Shown: one piece after another, positions 25,357-34,547 of the stretch
Layout of the letters: the number at the start of each line of letters is the position of its first letter
Position numbering within the stretch: position 1 is the first letter of the stretch
Assembly: GCA_045106855.1 (NCBI GenBank)
Contig: JBGCFI010000039.1
Span: 1-64,000, forward strand
Direction of reading: 5' to 3'
From: Granulosicoccus sp045106855
Lineage (GTDB): Bacteria; Pseudomonadota; Gammaproteobacteria; Granulosicoccales; Granulosicoccaceae
DNA length: 64,000 nt
Notes under the pieces: model-generated
Seen by the model: the letters and a program-made list of their open reading frames with translations, nothing else
Databases searched by the model: none
What the model was told of the DNA's origin: nothing
Translations under genes and position numbers: made by a program

Positions 25357-27237
25357 CTAATGGGTGCGAGGCAAATCAACCGGCGGCTCGATCTCTTCCA
25401 GAGCCTCACTACCCAACTGCATCTGCCATAGATCAGCATATAAACCATTATTTTCCAACAACGTCTCATGCGTCCCACGTTCCACGATTTGTCCGGCATC
25501 CAGCACCAGTATCTGATCGGCATCAACAATCGTTGAAAGCCTATGGGCAATAACCAGTGAGGTTGCCCGCTTGGCTACCGCATTCATGCCTTCAAGAATG
25601 GCCTGTTCGCTGCGTGTATCAAGACTGGAAGTTGCCTCGTCAAACACGATAATGGGTGGATCTTTAAGCACAACACGCGCTATGGCCATACGTTGTTTTT
25701 CACCGCCCGACAACTTCAGACCTCTTTCTCCGACGATGGTCTCGTAGCCTTGAGGAAGCTGAGCGATAAAGGCATCCAGATTGGCACGACGTGCAGCCTC
25801 CTTAACCAGCTCATCGTCAGCCTCCGGGTTCGCATAGGCCAGGTTGTAGCGGATACTATCATTGAACATGACTGTATCCTGCGGCACGACGCCCAACGCT
25901 TCACGCAGGCTGGACTGTGTGCAATCACGCACATCAGTGCCATCAATCAACACCTGACCTTTATCTACATCGTAGAACCGGAATAACAAACGCGATAACG
26001 TTGATTTACCGGCACCCGATGGCCCGACAACAGCGACTTTGCTTCCGGGTTCGACAGTAAAGCTGAGCCCTTTCAGAATGGGGCGTTCAGCAAGATAACC
26101 GAAATGCACGTCTTTAAATTCTATACGTGCCTCTTTAACGGCAAGTGCGACAGCATTTGGCTTGTCTTGTATTTCGGGTTCCCGTTCCAGTAATTTGAGC
26201 ACCAGATCCATATCTGCCAATGCGTACTGCAATCCACGATAAACAACGCCTAACACGTTTAAAGGGACGAACAGTTGCAGCATCAAGGCATTGATAAGCA
26301 CGATATCACCCAGTGTGATGACACCGCTGGCAACATCCCTGGTGGCGAGCATCATGATAAGAGTGACACCAACCGCAACAATGGCAGCCTGCCCGAAATT
26401 CAAGGTTGACATGGTGATCTGGCTGCGTACACCAGCGTCAGCCCAACCATGCATGTGATCATCGTAAGCGCTTATTTCGCGCGGCTCGTTGTTGAAGTAC
26501 TTAACCGTTTCATAGTTAAGCAGGCTATCCACGGCACGACCGTTAGACAAGGAATCCAGTCGGTTCATTTCATGACGAAACTGCATTCGCCAACCTGAGA
26601 AAATGAACGTAAAGGCTATGTAGATAACAACGGTCAGCACAACGACAACCGTGTACTGCCATCCATAGCCACCAAACAGTATTCCCGCTACCAGCAGGAA
26701 CTCAGCTGCTGTCGGTACGATATTGAATACCAGCAAGTTGACGATAGAACTGAGGCTATTGGTGCCACGAGACAGGTCTTTGGATATGCTCCCTGTGTGC
26801 CGCTCAAGATGGAACGCCAAGGACAGATCATGCAAATGCGTTAGTACCTCGGTTGAGAGCTTGTGCATTGCCCGGTAACGCACACGCGCAAACAGCGCGT
26901 CTCTTAGTTCCTTGAACAATGAGCTTGCCAGTCTTAGCAAACCGTAGGCGGCAACCAGCCCAAGCCCGACCAGCATGACATCATTACCGGTAAAGGCGTC
27001 CATCAAAGACCCGGATACCGGCTCAGTATCTACCGTTGCAGAGGTTTTATCCGCATCCAGAGCATTGACAATTTCCTTGAGCAATAAAGGCACGGCCACG
27101 ATGGCTAGCTTACTTGCCATGAGACAGGCTAGCGCCAGAAGCACTCGCCCTTTGTATTCCCACAAGTAAGCGGTGAGCTTCCTGAGGTTTTCAAAGTCAC
27201 GCCGATTGCTGTGAGGGGCTTCTACTCGACCGTGCAT
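25357..27237 (-). CDS. Atm1/HMT-type ABC exporter
   Basis: Half-transporter of 626 residues with a six-helix membrane domain (about 30-330) fused to an ATPase domain. Visible motifs are Walker A GPSGAGKST, signature LSGGEKQR, Walker B IIVFDEATSSLD and the H-loop IAHRLST. The overall sequence fits the Atm1/ABCB7 group, including the conserved NYETVKYFNNE segment in the membrane domain. These exporters move glutathione- or persulfide-linked sulfur species or heavy-metal conjugates out of the cytoplasm. The start codon overlaps the dusA stop by one base (TGATG), so the two genes are translated as a pair. Confidence 0.9.
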   Translation of the reverse strand: MHGRVEAPHSNRRDFENLRKLTAYLWEYKGRVLLALACLMASKLAIVAVPLLLKEIVNALDADKTSATVDTEPVSGSLMDAFTGNDVMLVGLGLVAAYGLLRLASSLFKELRDALFARVRYRAMHKLSTEVLTHLHDLSLAFHLERHTGSISKDLSRGTNSLSSIVNLLVFNIVPTAAEFLLVAGILFGGYGWQYTVVVVLTVVIYIAFTFIFSGWRMQFRHEMNRLDSLSNGRAVDSLLNYETVKYFNNEPREISAYDDHMHGWADAGVRSQITMSTLNFGQAAIVAVGVTLIMMLATRDVASGVITLGDIVLINALMLQLFVPLNVLGVVYRGLQYALADMDLVLKLLEREPEIQDKPNAVALAVKEARIEFKDVHFGYLAERPILKGLSFTVEPGSKVAVVGPSGAGKSTLSRLLFRFYDVDKGQVLIDGTDVRDCTQSSLREALGVVPQDTVMFNDSIRYNLAYANPEADDELVKEAARRANLDAFIAQLPQGYETIVGERGLKLSGGEKQRMAIARVVLKDPPIIVFDEATSSLDTRSEQAILEGMNAVAKRATSLVIAHRLSTIVDADQILVLDAGQIVERGTHETLLENNGLYADLWQMQLGSEALEEIEPPVDLPRTH

Positions 27238-28265
27238 CAGGCGCTGCGTCTCGCCTGCTCTGCTTCGATCCGCAGGTAATTCAATGCTTCTTCAATAAGA
27301 GTAATGGCATCTGGTGCCTTGCTTGCCTGTTCGCTTATATGCCTTCGCCACAGTCTGGCACCAGGGACTTGTTGAAACAATGCGACAAGATGACGACTCA
27401 TTGCACTTAACCTGACGCCCTTGTCTTTCCAACCCTGCATATAGTGTGCATAGCGTCGGGCAACATCGCAGAGCACATCAAACTCGGCCTGGTGTGAATA
27501 TCCCGCTGGCAGGTTTGCGAACACTCGGGCATCCGCTTCAGCCAGCATAACCGGATGATAGTAGGCAGCTCTGCCAACCATCACACCATCAACATGCTGC
27601 AAGTGTTCAAGCGTGGCGTCCAGCGATTCAATACCTCCATTGATGCTGATGTGCAGATGTGGGAACTCTCGCTTAAGTCTGTAAACATAGTCGTATCGCA
27701 AAGGCGGAATAGTGCGATTCTCTTTCGGACTCAACCCGTCCAGCCAGGCCTTGCGGGCATGTACGGTAAAATGCTTGCAGCCGGATTCGGCAACAATGCG
27801 GACAAACTGCTCAAGCGCTTCGTAACTGTCGTCCCGATCAATACCAAGACGACACTTGACACTCACTGGTATAGAGACGCTTTCGCGCATGGCGCTTACG
27901 GTGTCCCGGACCAGTTCGGGTTCGGCCATGAGACAGGCACCGAACCGACCAGCCTTGACACGATCGCTGGGGCATCCAACGTTCATGTTAATTTCCTGAT
28001 AGCCCCACTGCTCACCCACGCGCGCGGCTTCTGCCATCTGTAACGGATCAGAGCCACCAAGCTGCAGGACCACTGGCCCTTCGTTATCGTGTTTGCCCAG
28101 CAGATACTCTCGATCGCCATGAATAATGGCAGCACTCGTCAGCATCTCGGTATACAGCAACGTGTGCCTGGTTAAAAGCCTTGCCAGATAACGATAGTGC
28201 CGGTCGGTCAGCTCCATCATGGGAGCGATGACAAAACGGCGATGTTGGTCCAGATCTGAATACAT
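27237..28265 (-). CDS. dusA: tRNA-dihydrouridine synthase A
   Basis: Flavoenzyme reducing uridine to dihydrouridine at position 20/20a of the tRNA D-loop. The 342 residues form a TIM barrel with APMMELTDRHYR at the N-terminus, the catalytic cysteine in NMNVGCPSDRVKAGRFGA and FMN-phosphate contacts in INGGI and VGRAAY, all DusA-type rather than DusB/C. It begins with ATG and is the upstream gene of a two-gene unit with the ABC exporter, a pairing with no obvious functional logic. Confidence 0.95.
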   Translation of the reverse strand: MYSDLDQHRRFVIAPMMELTDRHYRYLARLLTRHTLLYTEMLTSAAIIHGDREYLLGKHDNEGPVVLQLGGSDPLQMAEAARVGEQWGYQEINMNVGCPSDRVKAGRFGACLMAEPELVRDTVSAMRESVSIPVSVKCRLGIDRDDSYEALEQFVRIVAESGCKHFTVHARKAWLDGLSPKENRTIPPLRYDYVYRLKREFPHLHISINGGIESLDATLEHLQHVDGVMVGRAAYYHPVMLAEADARVFANLPAGYSHQAEFDVLCDVARRYAHYMQGWKDKGVRLSAMSRHLVALFQQVPGARLWRRHISEQASKAPDAITLIEEALNYLRIEAEQARRSA

Positions 28266-28385
28266 GCGGCATTATGAGCGCCAGGACCGCGAATTACAGC
28301 CTGACAGCGTAAAAAAAGGTGATGAATGTTTTATATACACGCATAAGCGTCAGCTGGATGAGGTTACCTTGATAACGGGTCGAAA

Positions 28386-29591
28386 CTAACAGGAACGTTT
28401 CAGCGCCTGATGTTCATGGACTCGCCGGGTAAAGTCCCCTGCACTGACACCTTGTTCGAGCGCTTGTAGCATCACAGCCTGGGAGGATGCCGGCGCAAGA
28501 CCGCCCACCGGTGGTTCAAGATCCATGCTGGCAGGAAATGCATAACCTTCGGCACAGGATTCAACAACCTGCTCCACAGCGCGTGCTGACAACTCACCAG
28601 AACGCTTCAGAGACTGCAGCACCGGGTAGAGTGCAATGGACATTCGAGAACGATCAAGAATTTCCAGCGTACGACCGTAAGCTGAGCCAACTTGCAGCAA
28701 ATTGACAAACCGATGCTGGTCTGTGGTGTCGTTATCACCTGCGGCATGGAACAAAGCAGGATTGAAAAACAGCATATCACCCTTGTTCAGCGCGAGCTGG
28801 ACGTGATGCTTGAGAAAATGTTCTCGCACTTTGGCATTGGAGACCGTCATGTAACCGGACAACAGTTTTTGTGAAAACGGTAACAACTGAGTGGGCCCCG
28901 ACTCCAGCGGTACCTCGGAATGAGCAATTCCCCCTTGCAAGGTCAGCATGGGTGACAAGGCATGAACATGGGCAGGATACTCACTGAGTAACGCGCTATC
29001 TTGAAACCCCATGTGGTAATCACGATGACAGGACTGGGCTCGCCCGCCAGGGTGAACAATATTAGCCTGCGCCGTAACCTGATAGGCGGGTCCGAGCCAC
29101 GCACGGCACACCATGGCAAGCGTATCGTTGGCGTTGTACCGGGCAAACAATTCCGGATCTCGAAGACACAGTTTCTCGTGGGCGTTCCATATACGGGAAT
29201 TGGAACCGGCAGCTGCAAAGTGATCAGCCGCTGTGTGAACTGCAGACTCATCATCGATGATTTGCTGCAATACGGCAGTCACCTTGTCCAGCATAACCAG
29301 ATCATCCACCGCATGACGAACGGCCAGAACACCAGCGCCATCGAGCAGTACCCTCGCCCACTCCTGCTGCAAGGCTTTGGTAGCGTGTCTATCAGACTCG
29401 CCTCGTTGAGCAATGTCGCGCACAAGCGCGCCCTCGTATACCGGGATACGGTGCACGATGTCAGCGGCATGCGGTACGCTTGCAGGGTCGGTCAGCATCT
29501 CACTCTGAGCCTGCAACTGCACCAGCTCGGCGTCGATATCAGTACCGGCAAGCCATACTGAAGATGCTACGTCTTTGGCTTTTGCGTTCAT
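28386..29591 (-). CDS. Phytanoyl-CoA dioxygenase (PhyH) family protein
   Basis: Probable Fe(II)/2-oxoglutarate oxygenase of about 401 residues. The iron facial triad is visible as His and Asp of SCHRDYH and a distal His in ALFHAAGDN, followed by the 2-oxoglutarate-binding Arg in HRFVNLL. The substrate is unknown. Many PhyH proteins hydroxylate small acids rather than phytanoyl-CoA. I favour the ATG at 29591, 12 bases after the Gfo/Idh stop; an ATG at 29618 would overlap that gene. Neither has a strong ribosome site. It is probably co-transcribed with the upstream dehydrogenase, suggesting consecutive oxidation steps on one compound. Confidence 0.8.
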   Translation of the reverse strand: MNAKAKDVASSVWLAGTDIDAELVQLQAQSEMLTDPASVPHAADIVHRIPVYEGALVRDIAQRGESDRHATKALQQEWARVLLDGAGVLAVRHAVDDLVMLDKVTAVLQQIIDDESAVHTAADHFAAAGSNSRIWNAHEKLCLRDPELFARYNANDTLAMVCRAWLGPAYQVTAQANIVHPGGRAQSCHRDYHMGFQDSALLSEYPAHVHALSPMLTLQGGIAHSEVPLESGPTQLLPFSQKLLSGYMTVSNAKVREHFLKHHVQLALNKGDMLFFNPALFHAAGDNDTTDQHRFVNLLQVGSAYGRTLEILDRSRMSIALYPVLQSLKRSGELSARAVEQVVESCAEGYAFPASMDLEPPVGGLAPASSQAVMLQALEQGVSAGDFTRRVHEHQALKRSC

Positions 29592-29602
29592 CGTTCTGGC
29601 TT

Positions 29603-30712
29603 CTATACATTTGTCCATGATTTCGAATCGTGAGATGTCCAGATTGCCTGAATAACCCGATTAACCTCATGCCCGTCGCGAAAAGTCGGCCACTGTGATT
29701 TACCGGCGTGAATAGCTGCCAGAAAATCACGAGCTTCGATGATGAGTTGATCCTGATAGCCCGTACCATGCCCCGGTCCCAGGCAAAAATTGATGTAATC
29801 CGGATGCGCAGGCCCGGTCAGTATCTTGCGAAAACCTCGCTCAGCCTCAGGGCCCTCCATCTTGTAAAGCCACAAGGCATTCTGGTCTTCCTGGTCAAAG
29901 CGGATGGCTCCCTTGCTGCCGACAAGCTCGTAGGCATAACCCATTTTGCGTCCGCTACTGACCCGACTGAAATACAAATGCCCCATAACACCGGAACTGA
30001 ATCGACACATGCACTGTGCATGATCATCGTTGGTGACAGCTTCCAATTCTCCATGGGCATTGGGGCGATCTGGAAAAACGGTTTCTACATCGGCACACAG
30101 CGACTCGATAGGGCCTGCCAGAGCAAGCGCCGCGTTTATCATATGGGACGATAGATCGCCTAGCGTTCCATTAGCCTTGCCACGCGTACGCCATGAAACC
30201 ATTGCCTGTGGGTTAGCATAGAAATCTTCTGTGTGCTCGCCGCGAAACCAGGTGATGTCACCAATGACACCCTCTTTAATCAAACGACGCGCATATTGTG
30301 TTGCCGGGGTCCGTACGTAGTTGAAACCGACCATATTGACAACCCCCGAATCATCAGCCGCGTCAGCCATGGCAAGACTCTCGGCCACACTTGCGCCCAT
30401 GGGCTTTTCACACAAGACTGGCTTTCCCTTTGCCAACGCGGCCAGAGCAATTTCTTTATGAGTGGATTGCGGTGATGCGATGATAATGGCTTCAACAGCT
30501 GGATCGTTAACCAGGGTCTGCCAACTGGAGGTCGAGCGCTTGAATCCCAAAGCACGAGCTTTTTCGGACGCGCCAGCATCGGTGGTTGCGCAAAGCATCT
30601 CGCAAACGGGGCGCAACGGCGTATCGAATACAGCGCCGACACTGTGCATCGCGACCGCGTGCAGCTTACCCATGTAGCCAGTACCAATGATGCCAATTCC
30701 GATCTGTTTCAC
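29603..30712 (-). CDS. Gfo/Idh/MocA family oxidoreductase
   Basis: NAD(P)-dependent dehydrogenase of 369 residues, cytosolic, with an N-terminal Rossmann fold (IGIIGTGYMGKLHA) and the family motif LCEKPMG. The catalytic region contains GTLGDLSSHMINAAL, where the His is the usual proton relay. Family members oxidise sugars, inositols or sugar acids; the substrate cannot be read from the sequence. I choose GTG at 30712 because GAGAGG lies eight bases upstream and the protein then begins directly with the first Rossmann strand (KQIGIGIIG). Longer starts to 30763 lack this support. It is the first gene of a pair with the PhyH gene. Confidence 0.88.
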   Translation of the reverse strand: MKQIGIGIIGTGYMGKLHAVAMHSVGAVFDTPLRPVCEMLCATTDAGASEKARALGFKRSTSSWQTLVNDPAVEAIIIASPQSTHKEIALAALAKGKPVLCEKPMGASVAESLAMADAADDSGVVNMVGFNYVRTPATQYARRLIKEGVIGDITWFRGEHTEDFYANPQAMVSWRTRGKANGTLGDLSSHMINAALALAGPIESLCADVETVFPDRPNAHGELEAVTNDDHAQCMCRFSSGVMGHLYFSRVSSGRKMGYAYELVGSKGAIRFDQEDQNALWLYKMEGPEAERGFRKILTGPAHPDYINFCLGPGHGTGYQDQLIIEARDFLAAIHAGKSQWPTFRDGHEVNRVIQAIWTSHDSKSWTNV

Positions 30713-30946
30713 AGTAAACGCCTCTCGATTTATACTATCGGACTCTCGCCCGACACTCGCCACAGTTTACAGAATGTTGGTGTTAAACCGAGTTTTCTTC
30801 GCCAGCATGGCAGTGGCTGCACAGCCCGGACTATCCTCCAGCGCTGCCAGGGTCTATTATCAGAGCCCGGAAGCCTGACGACAAGAAACAATCGTTGCCT
30901 GAGTCAGCTATCAGACAAATTCATTTCAACCAGCAAGAGCACATTC

Positions 30947-31774
30947 ATGAATACCATTTCGTCCTGGAAAAGTTTCGGCGGCACGATGTCCGTGCATGAG
31001 CACGATAGTTCGGCCTGTGGCTGTCCCATGCAGTTTGCCGTCTACACCCCCAAGCAAGCCGAACAGGCAAAAGTACCGGTTATCTGGTACCTGTCGGGAC
31101 TCACTTGTAACTGGTCCAACGTTATGGAAAAATCGGGCCTGCAACGAGTTGCAGCCGAACTTGGCGTCATGGTCATTGCACCGGATACCAGCCCGCGCGG
31201 TGAGACCATCGCCAACGACGAAGGCTATGATCTGGGCCAGGGTGCAGGCTTTTACGTGAACGCCACTGAGACGCCCTGGGCAGAGCACTTTCAGATGGAA
31301 ACCTATATCACCGAAGAGCTTAACGCCCTGGTGCTTCAGCAGTTCGCTGCCGACCCCGCACGTCAAGGTATCATGGGACACTCGATGGGCGGTCATGGTG
31401 CGCTAACGCTACACCTTAAAAATCCCGATAAATACAAAACCGTCTCGGCATTCTCGCCAATCGTTGCACCTACACAGGTTCCGTGGGGTAAGAAAGCGTT
31501 TTACGCCTACCTGGGCAATGATGAATCCCAATGGTCGAAACACGATGCAACCGAGTTGGTACTAAGCTCTCCCAGCAAGGCAAACATGCTAGTCGACACA
31601 GGAACCAGTGATCAGTTTCTTGAGGAGCAGCTTACACCACAAGTGTTCATTGATGCCTGCAGCAAATCTGGGCAAACCCTGAACTACCGTATGCAGGAAG
31701 GCTATGACCATTCCTACTGGTTTATTGCCAGTGTGATCGAGGATCATCTGCGCCATCATGCTGCCGAGCTGTAA
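30947..31774 (+). CDS. fghA: S-formylglutathione hydrolase
   Basis: Serine esterase that hydrolyses S-formylglutathione to formate and glutathione, the last step of glutathione-dependent formaldehyde detoxification. The 275-residue length fits the family. The catalytic triad is Ser146 (GHSMGGHG), Asp222 and His255 (YDHSYWF); the LSGLTCNW segment is also diagnostic. ATG at 30947 starts exactly where family homology begins; the open frame runs upstream to 30644 over unrelated sequence and the divergent promoter region. The glutathione-dependent formaldehyde dehydrogenase that makes its substrate is not in this window. Confidence 0.95.
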   Translation: MNTISSWKSFGGTMSVHEHDSSACGCPMQFAVYTPKQAEQAKVPVIWYLSGLTCNWSNVMEKSGLQRVAAELGVMVIAPDTSPRGETIANDEGYDLGQGAGFYVNATETPWAEHFQMETYITEELNALVLQQFAADPARQGIMGHSMGGHGALTLHLKNPDKYKTVSAFSPIVAPTQVPWGKKAFYAYLGNDESQWSKHDATELVLSSPSKANMLVDTGTSDQFLEEQLTPQVFIDACSKSGQTLNYRMQEGYDHSYWFIASVIEDHLRHHAAEL

Positions 31775-31823
31775 AACCCTGGCAAAACTTCAGGCAATAC
31801 CCTTCTCTTAACTTTGATTATTC

Positions 31824-33272
31824 ATGATTGCATTCGACAACAGCTATTCACAACTACCCGTCGCATGTTTTGAACGAGTAAGTCCGACTCCCGTTAAATC
31901 GCCCGCATTGATTAAACTCAATGAACCGCTTGCGATCCAGCTGGGGTTGGACCCTCAATGGCTTGCCAGTGATGAAGGTATTGCCATGTTATCCGGCAAC
32001 AGCGTGCTTGAAAGCTCAGAAGCGCTAGCCATGGCCTATGCAGGTCATCAGTTTGGTAATTGGGTGCCTCAGCTAGGCGATGGCCGAGCAATTCTTCTTG
32101 GCGAGCTTCTCGACAACAACGATGAACGTTATGACATCCAGCTTAAAGGCGCCGGACGCACACCCTTCTCGCGCGGTGGAGACGGGCGTAACTGGATAGG
32201 CCCGGTACTGCGTGAATACCTTGTCAGTGAATCCATGGCGGCTTTAGGCGTACCCACAACACGTGCGCTTGCGGCCGTTAGCACGGGAGAACATGTCCTG
32301 CGCGAAAACGGGCCTCTACCAGGTGCCATTGTGACGCGCGTAGCGCGCAGTCATATCCGCGTTGGCACATTCCAGTATTTCGCGGCTCGCGGCGACAACG
32401 AGGCGCTGCAGGCATTGGTCGATTACGTTATTGCACGTCATTTCCCACATTTGGCCGATGCGGACAACAAGGCATTGTCGCTACTGGAGGCTGTTATCGA
32501 TGTTCAGGCCTCTCTGATTGCACACTGGCAATCCGTTGGTTTCATACACGGTGTCATGAATACCGATAATTGTTCCGTAAGCGGTCATACCATTGACTAC
32601 GGGCCGTGCGCTTTCATGGACAGTTACCAGGCTGACAAGGTGTTTAGCTCTATCGATCGCGGTGCTCGCTATGCTTATCAGAATCAGCCACGCATTGCCC
32701 AGTGGAATCTTGTGAACCTGGCGCAATGCCTGTTGCCGTTCATGCATGAAAACAGCGAAGAGGCAGTCGCGGTTGCGCAAGATGCTATCAACCGATTTGA
32801 CGAAATATTTGTCAGTTACTACCTGCAACGTATGCGCGCAAAGCTGGGTCTTGAAGATGAAGAAGAAGACGATCTCGCCCTGGCCTCACACCTTCTGCAG
32901 CAAATGGAACAACAGCAACTGGACTTCACCATTACGTTCACACAGCTCAGCTACCACGATGCCACCTCACCTTTTGCTGCAGGCGGCTCGTTATATGACT
33001 GGCATCTGCGCTGGCAAAAACGTCTTGACAACGATCCGTCAAGACAGCAGCAGAGTCGCGAACGCATGCGAGGGGTTAACCCCACTGTCATACCTCGTAA
33101 CCATCTCATTGAAGCGTTTATAGAACGGGCTGTCAAAGACAATGACTTCGGCGAATTCCACTCAATGCTGGCTGTGGTTACAACACCGTTTGAACCAGAT
33201 CATTGCGATAGCATCTACGCCCGGGCTCCCGCGCCTGATGAGGAAGTGACACAGACCTTCTGTGGTACGTGA
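31824..33272 (+). CDS. selO: Protein adenylyltransferase SelO (YdiU/UPF0061)
   Basis: Pseudokinase-fold enzyme that transfers AMP from ATP to Ser/Thr/Tyr residues of proteins and is linked to redox homeostasis. Length is 482 residues. Diagnostic segments are AYAGHQFGNWVPQLGDGRAILLGE, the nucleotide-binding QLKGAGRTPFSRGGDGR and the metal-binding HGVMNTDN...TIDYGPCAFMD. The C-terminus is NPTVIPRNHLIEAFIERA. It has no selenocysteine or terminal CxxU-like motif but ends with a Cys-Gly-Thr tail (TFCGT). It lies 49 bases after fghA and is probably co-transcribed with it. It converges on the mtnP-type gene with an 18-base gap. Confidence 0.96.
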   Translation: MIAFDNSYSQLPVACFERVSPTPVKSPALIKLNEPLAIQLGLDPQWLASDEGIAMLSGNSVLESSEALAMAYAGHQFGNWVPQLGDGRAILLGELLDNNDERYDIQLKGAGRTPFSRGGDGRNWIGPVLREYLVSESMAALGVPTTRALAAVSTGEHVLRENGPLPGAIVTRVARSHIRVGTFQYFAARGDNEALQALVDYVIARHFPHLADADNKALSLLEAVIDVQASLIAHWQSVGFIHGVMNTDNCSVSGHTIDYGPCAFMDSYQADKVFSSIDRGARYAYQNQPRIAQWNLVNLAQCLLPFMHENSEEAVAVAQDAINRFDEIFVSYYLQRMRAKLGLEDEEEDDLALASHLLQQMEQQQLDFTITFTQLSYHDATSPFAAGGSLYDWHLRWQKRLDNDPSRQQQSRERMRGVNPTVIPRNHLIEAFIERAVKDNDFGEFHSMLAVVTTPFEPDHCDSIYARAPAPDEEVTQTFCGT

Positions 33273-33290
33273 ATAAACACATGGCTTTGA

Positions 33291-34046
33291 TTAAACCCGT
33301 ATATCAGGGGAACGCAACGTTGCCAGCAGTACTTTTCGCGCTTTTTCCATCCCAATGGAAATGGCTGCCGGTAGCAGGTCTGTGTCAATCGGCTGATCAT
33401 TAAGGCCCGCGGCAGGATTCACCACGACAGCGAGGCAGGCATAAGCAATCTGCAGCTCAGCAGCCAGTGAGGCTTCGGGCATACCGGTCATACCGGCAAT
33501 CGTGCAGCCATCACGCGCCATGCGTTGAATTTCGGCTGCAGTCTCGAGGCGCGGGCCGCGCGTAGCGCCATAAGTGCCCGAATCAATGACATTGATATCG
33601 TCAGCAGCTCTAGCACCATTGATCAGTGCAAGCCGCAAGGCGTCGTCATAGGGGTAACTGAAATCGATGTGTTCGACAGGGTCGTCGCCACCATCAAAGA
33701 ACGTGCTTTCTCTGCCATGCGTGTAGTCGATAATCTGGTCGGGAATAATAATTGAGCCAACCGTGCAGTTAGCTTCAATGCCTCCGACCGCGCCCACTGC
33801 AATAATGTGCTTGATTCCGACATTATTCAGAGCCCATATGTTGGCGCAGTAATTCACTCGATGCGGCGGAATCCGGTGTGAGCTGCCATGGCGTGGCAGA
33901 AACGCCACTTCCTGACCATCCATCTCGCCAAATATAATGGGGCATGATGGCGCGCCGTAAGGAGTTTTGACCATCTCACGCCTGGTCACAGTCAGACCTT
34001 CCATCCGCGTCAGGCCGGTACCACCGATAATTGCAAGACTTGTCAT
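33291..34046 (-). CDS. S-methyl-5'-thioinosine phosphorylase
   Basis: Purine nucleoside phosphorylase/MTAP-family enzyme of 251 residues, acting in methylthioadenosine salvage: methylthioinosine plus phosphate gives hypoxanthine and methylthioribose-1-phosphate. Visible motifs are IIGGTGL, the phosphate site FLPRHGSSHRIPPHRVNY and TGMPEASLAAEL. The base-site loop reads NPAAGLND, where true MTA phosphorylases carry an Asp-containing loop, so a 6-oxopurine substrate is preferred. This is the Pseudomonas-type MTIP. It is the last gene of the ftsB-ispD-ispF unit, 21 bases after ispF. Confidence 0.85.
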   Translation of the reverse strand: MTSLAIIGGTGLTRMEGLTVTRREMVKTPYGAPSCPIIFGEMDGQEVAFLPRHGSSHRIPPHRVNYCANIWALNNVGIKHIIAVGAVGGIEANCTVGSIIIPDQIIDYTHGRESTFFDGGDDPVEHIDFSYPYDDALRLALINGARAADDINVIDSGTYGATRGPRLETAAEIQRMARDGCTIAGMTGMPEASLAAELQIAYACLAVVVNPAAGLNDQPIDTDLLPAAISIGMEKARKVLLATLRSPDIRV

Positions 34047-34067
34047 GTTTGGTGGCTCACTATCAGG

Positions 34068-34547
34068 TTAACTAGGGGGTTCTTCAAGCAGTACCGATGC
34101 CATCGCAGCAATACCTTCTTCACGACCACAGAATCCGAGCCGCTCAGTGGTCGTTGCCTTGATGTTTATGCGAGATATGTCCAATTGCAGATCGGAAGCC
34201 AGGACCGTGCACATGGCAGCGACATGAGGCCCCATCTTCGGTGCCTGCGCAACTATGGTTGCATCCACACTGACGCAACGCAACCCGTCCTGATGCAGTA
34301 GAGACACAATGCGGCGTAACAAATCTCGGCTATCTATGCCTTTGTACTGCGGATCGGTATCAGGAAAGTGTCTGCCGATATCGCCCAGAGACGCGGCTCC
34401 GAGTAAGGCATCGCTGATAGCATGTAATAAAACATCCCCATCAGAATGTGCAAGAAAAGACTTATGGTGAGGTATTCGCACACCCCCGATCATGAGGTGA
34501 TCACCGTCGGTGAACGCATGTACGTCGTAGCCGTTACCTATTCTCAT
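34068..34547 (-). CDS. ispF: 2-C-methyl-D-erythritol 2,4-cyclodiphosphate synthase
   Basis: Fifth enzyme of the methylerythritol phosphate route to isoprenoids. The 159 residues are standard. Zinc ligands are Asp8, His10 (GYDVHAF) and His42 (DVLLHAI). The motif HSDGDV and the C-terminal TTERLGFCGREEGIAA are diagnostic. ATG at 34547 overlaps the ispD stop by four bases (ATGA) and starts at the family N-terminus MRIGNGYDVH; the longer open frame reads through ispD. It works one step after a kinase (IspE) not in the window. Confidence 0.97.
   Translation of the reverse strand: MRIGNGYDVHAFTDGDHLMIGGVRIPHHKSFLAHSDGDVLLHAISDALLGAASLGDIGRHFPDTDPQYKGIDSRDLLRRIVSLLHQDGLRCVSVDATIVAQAPKMGPHVAAMCTVLASDLQLDISRINIKATTTERLGFCGREEGIAAMASVLLEEPPS

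Noticed and set aside
29001..29561. Plus-strand 186-residue open frame within the PhyH gene
   Set aside because: Antisense shadow of a confidently coding frame, without domain-like sequence.
30644..30946. N-terminal 100-residue extension of S-formylglutathione hydrolase
   Set aside because: Family homology begins exactly at the ATG at 30947; the extension covers the divergent promoter region and the start of the neighbouring gene.
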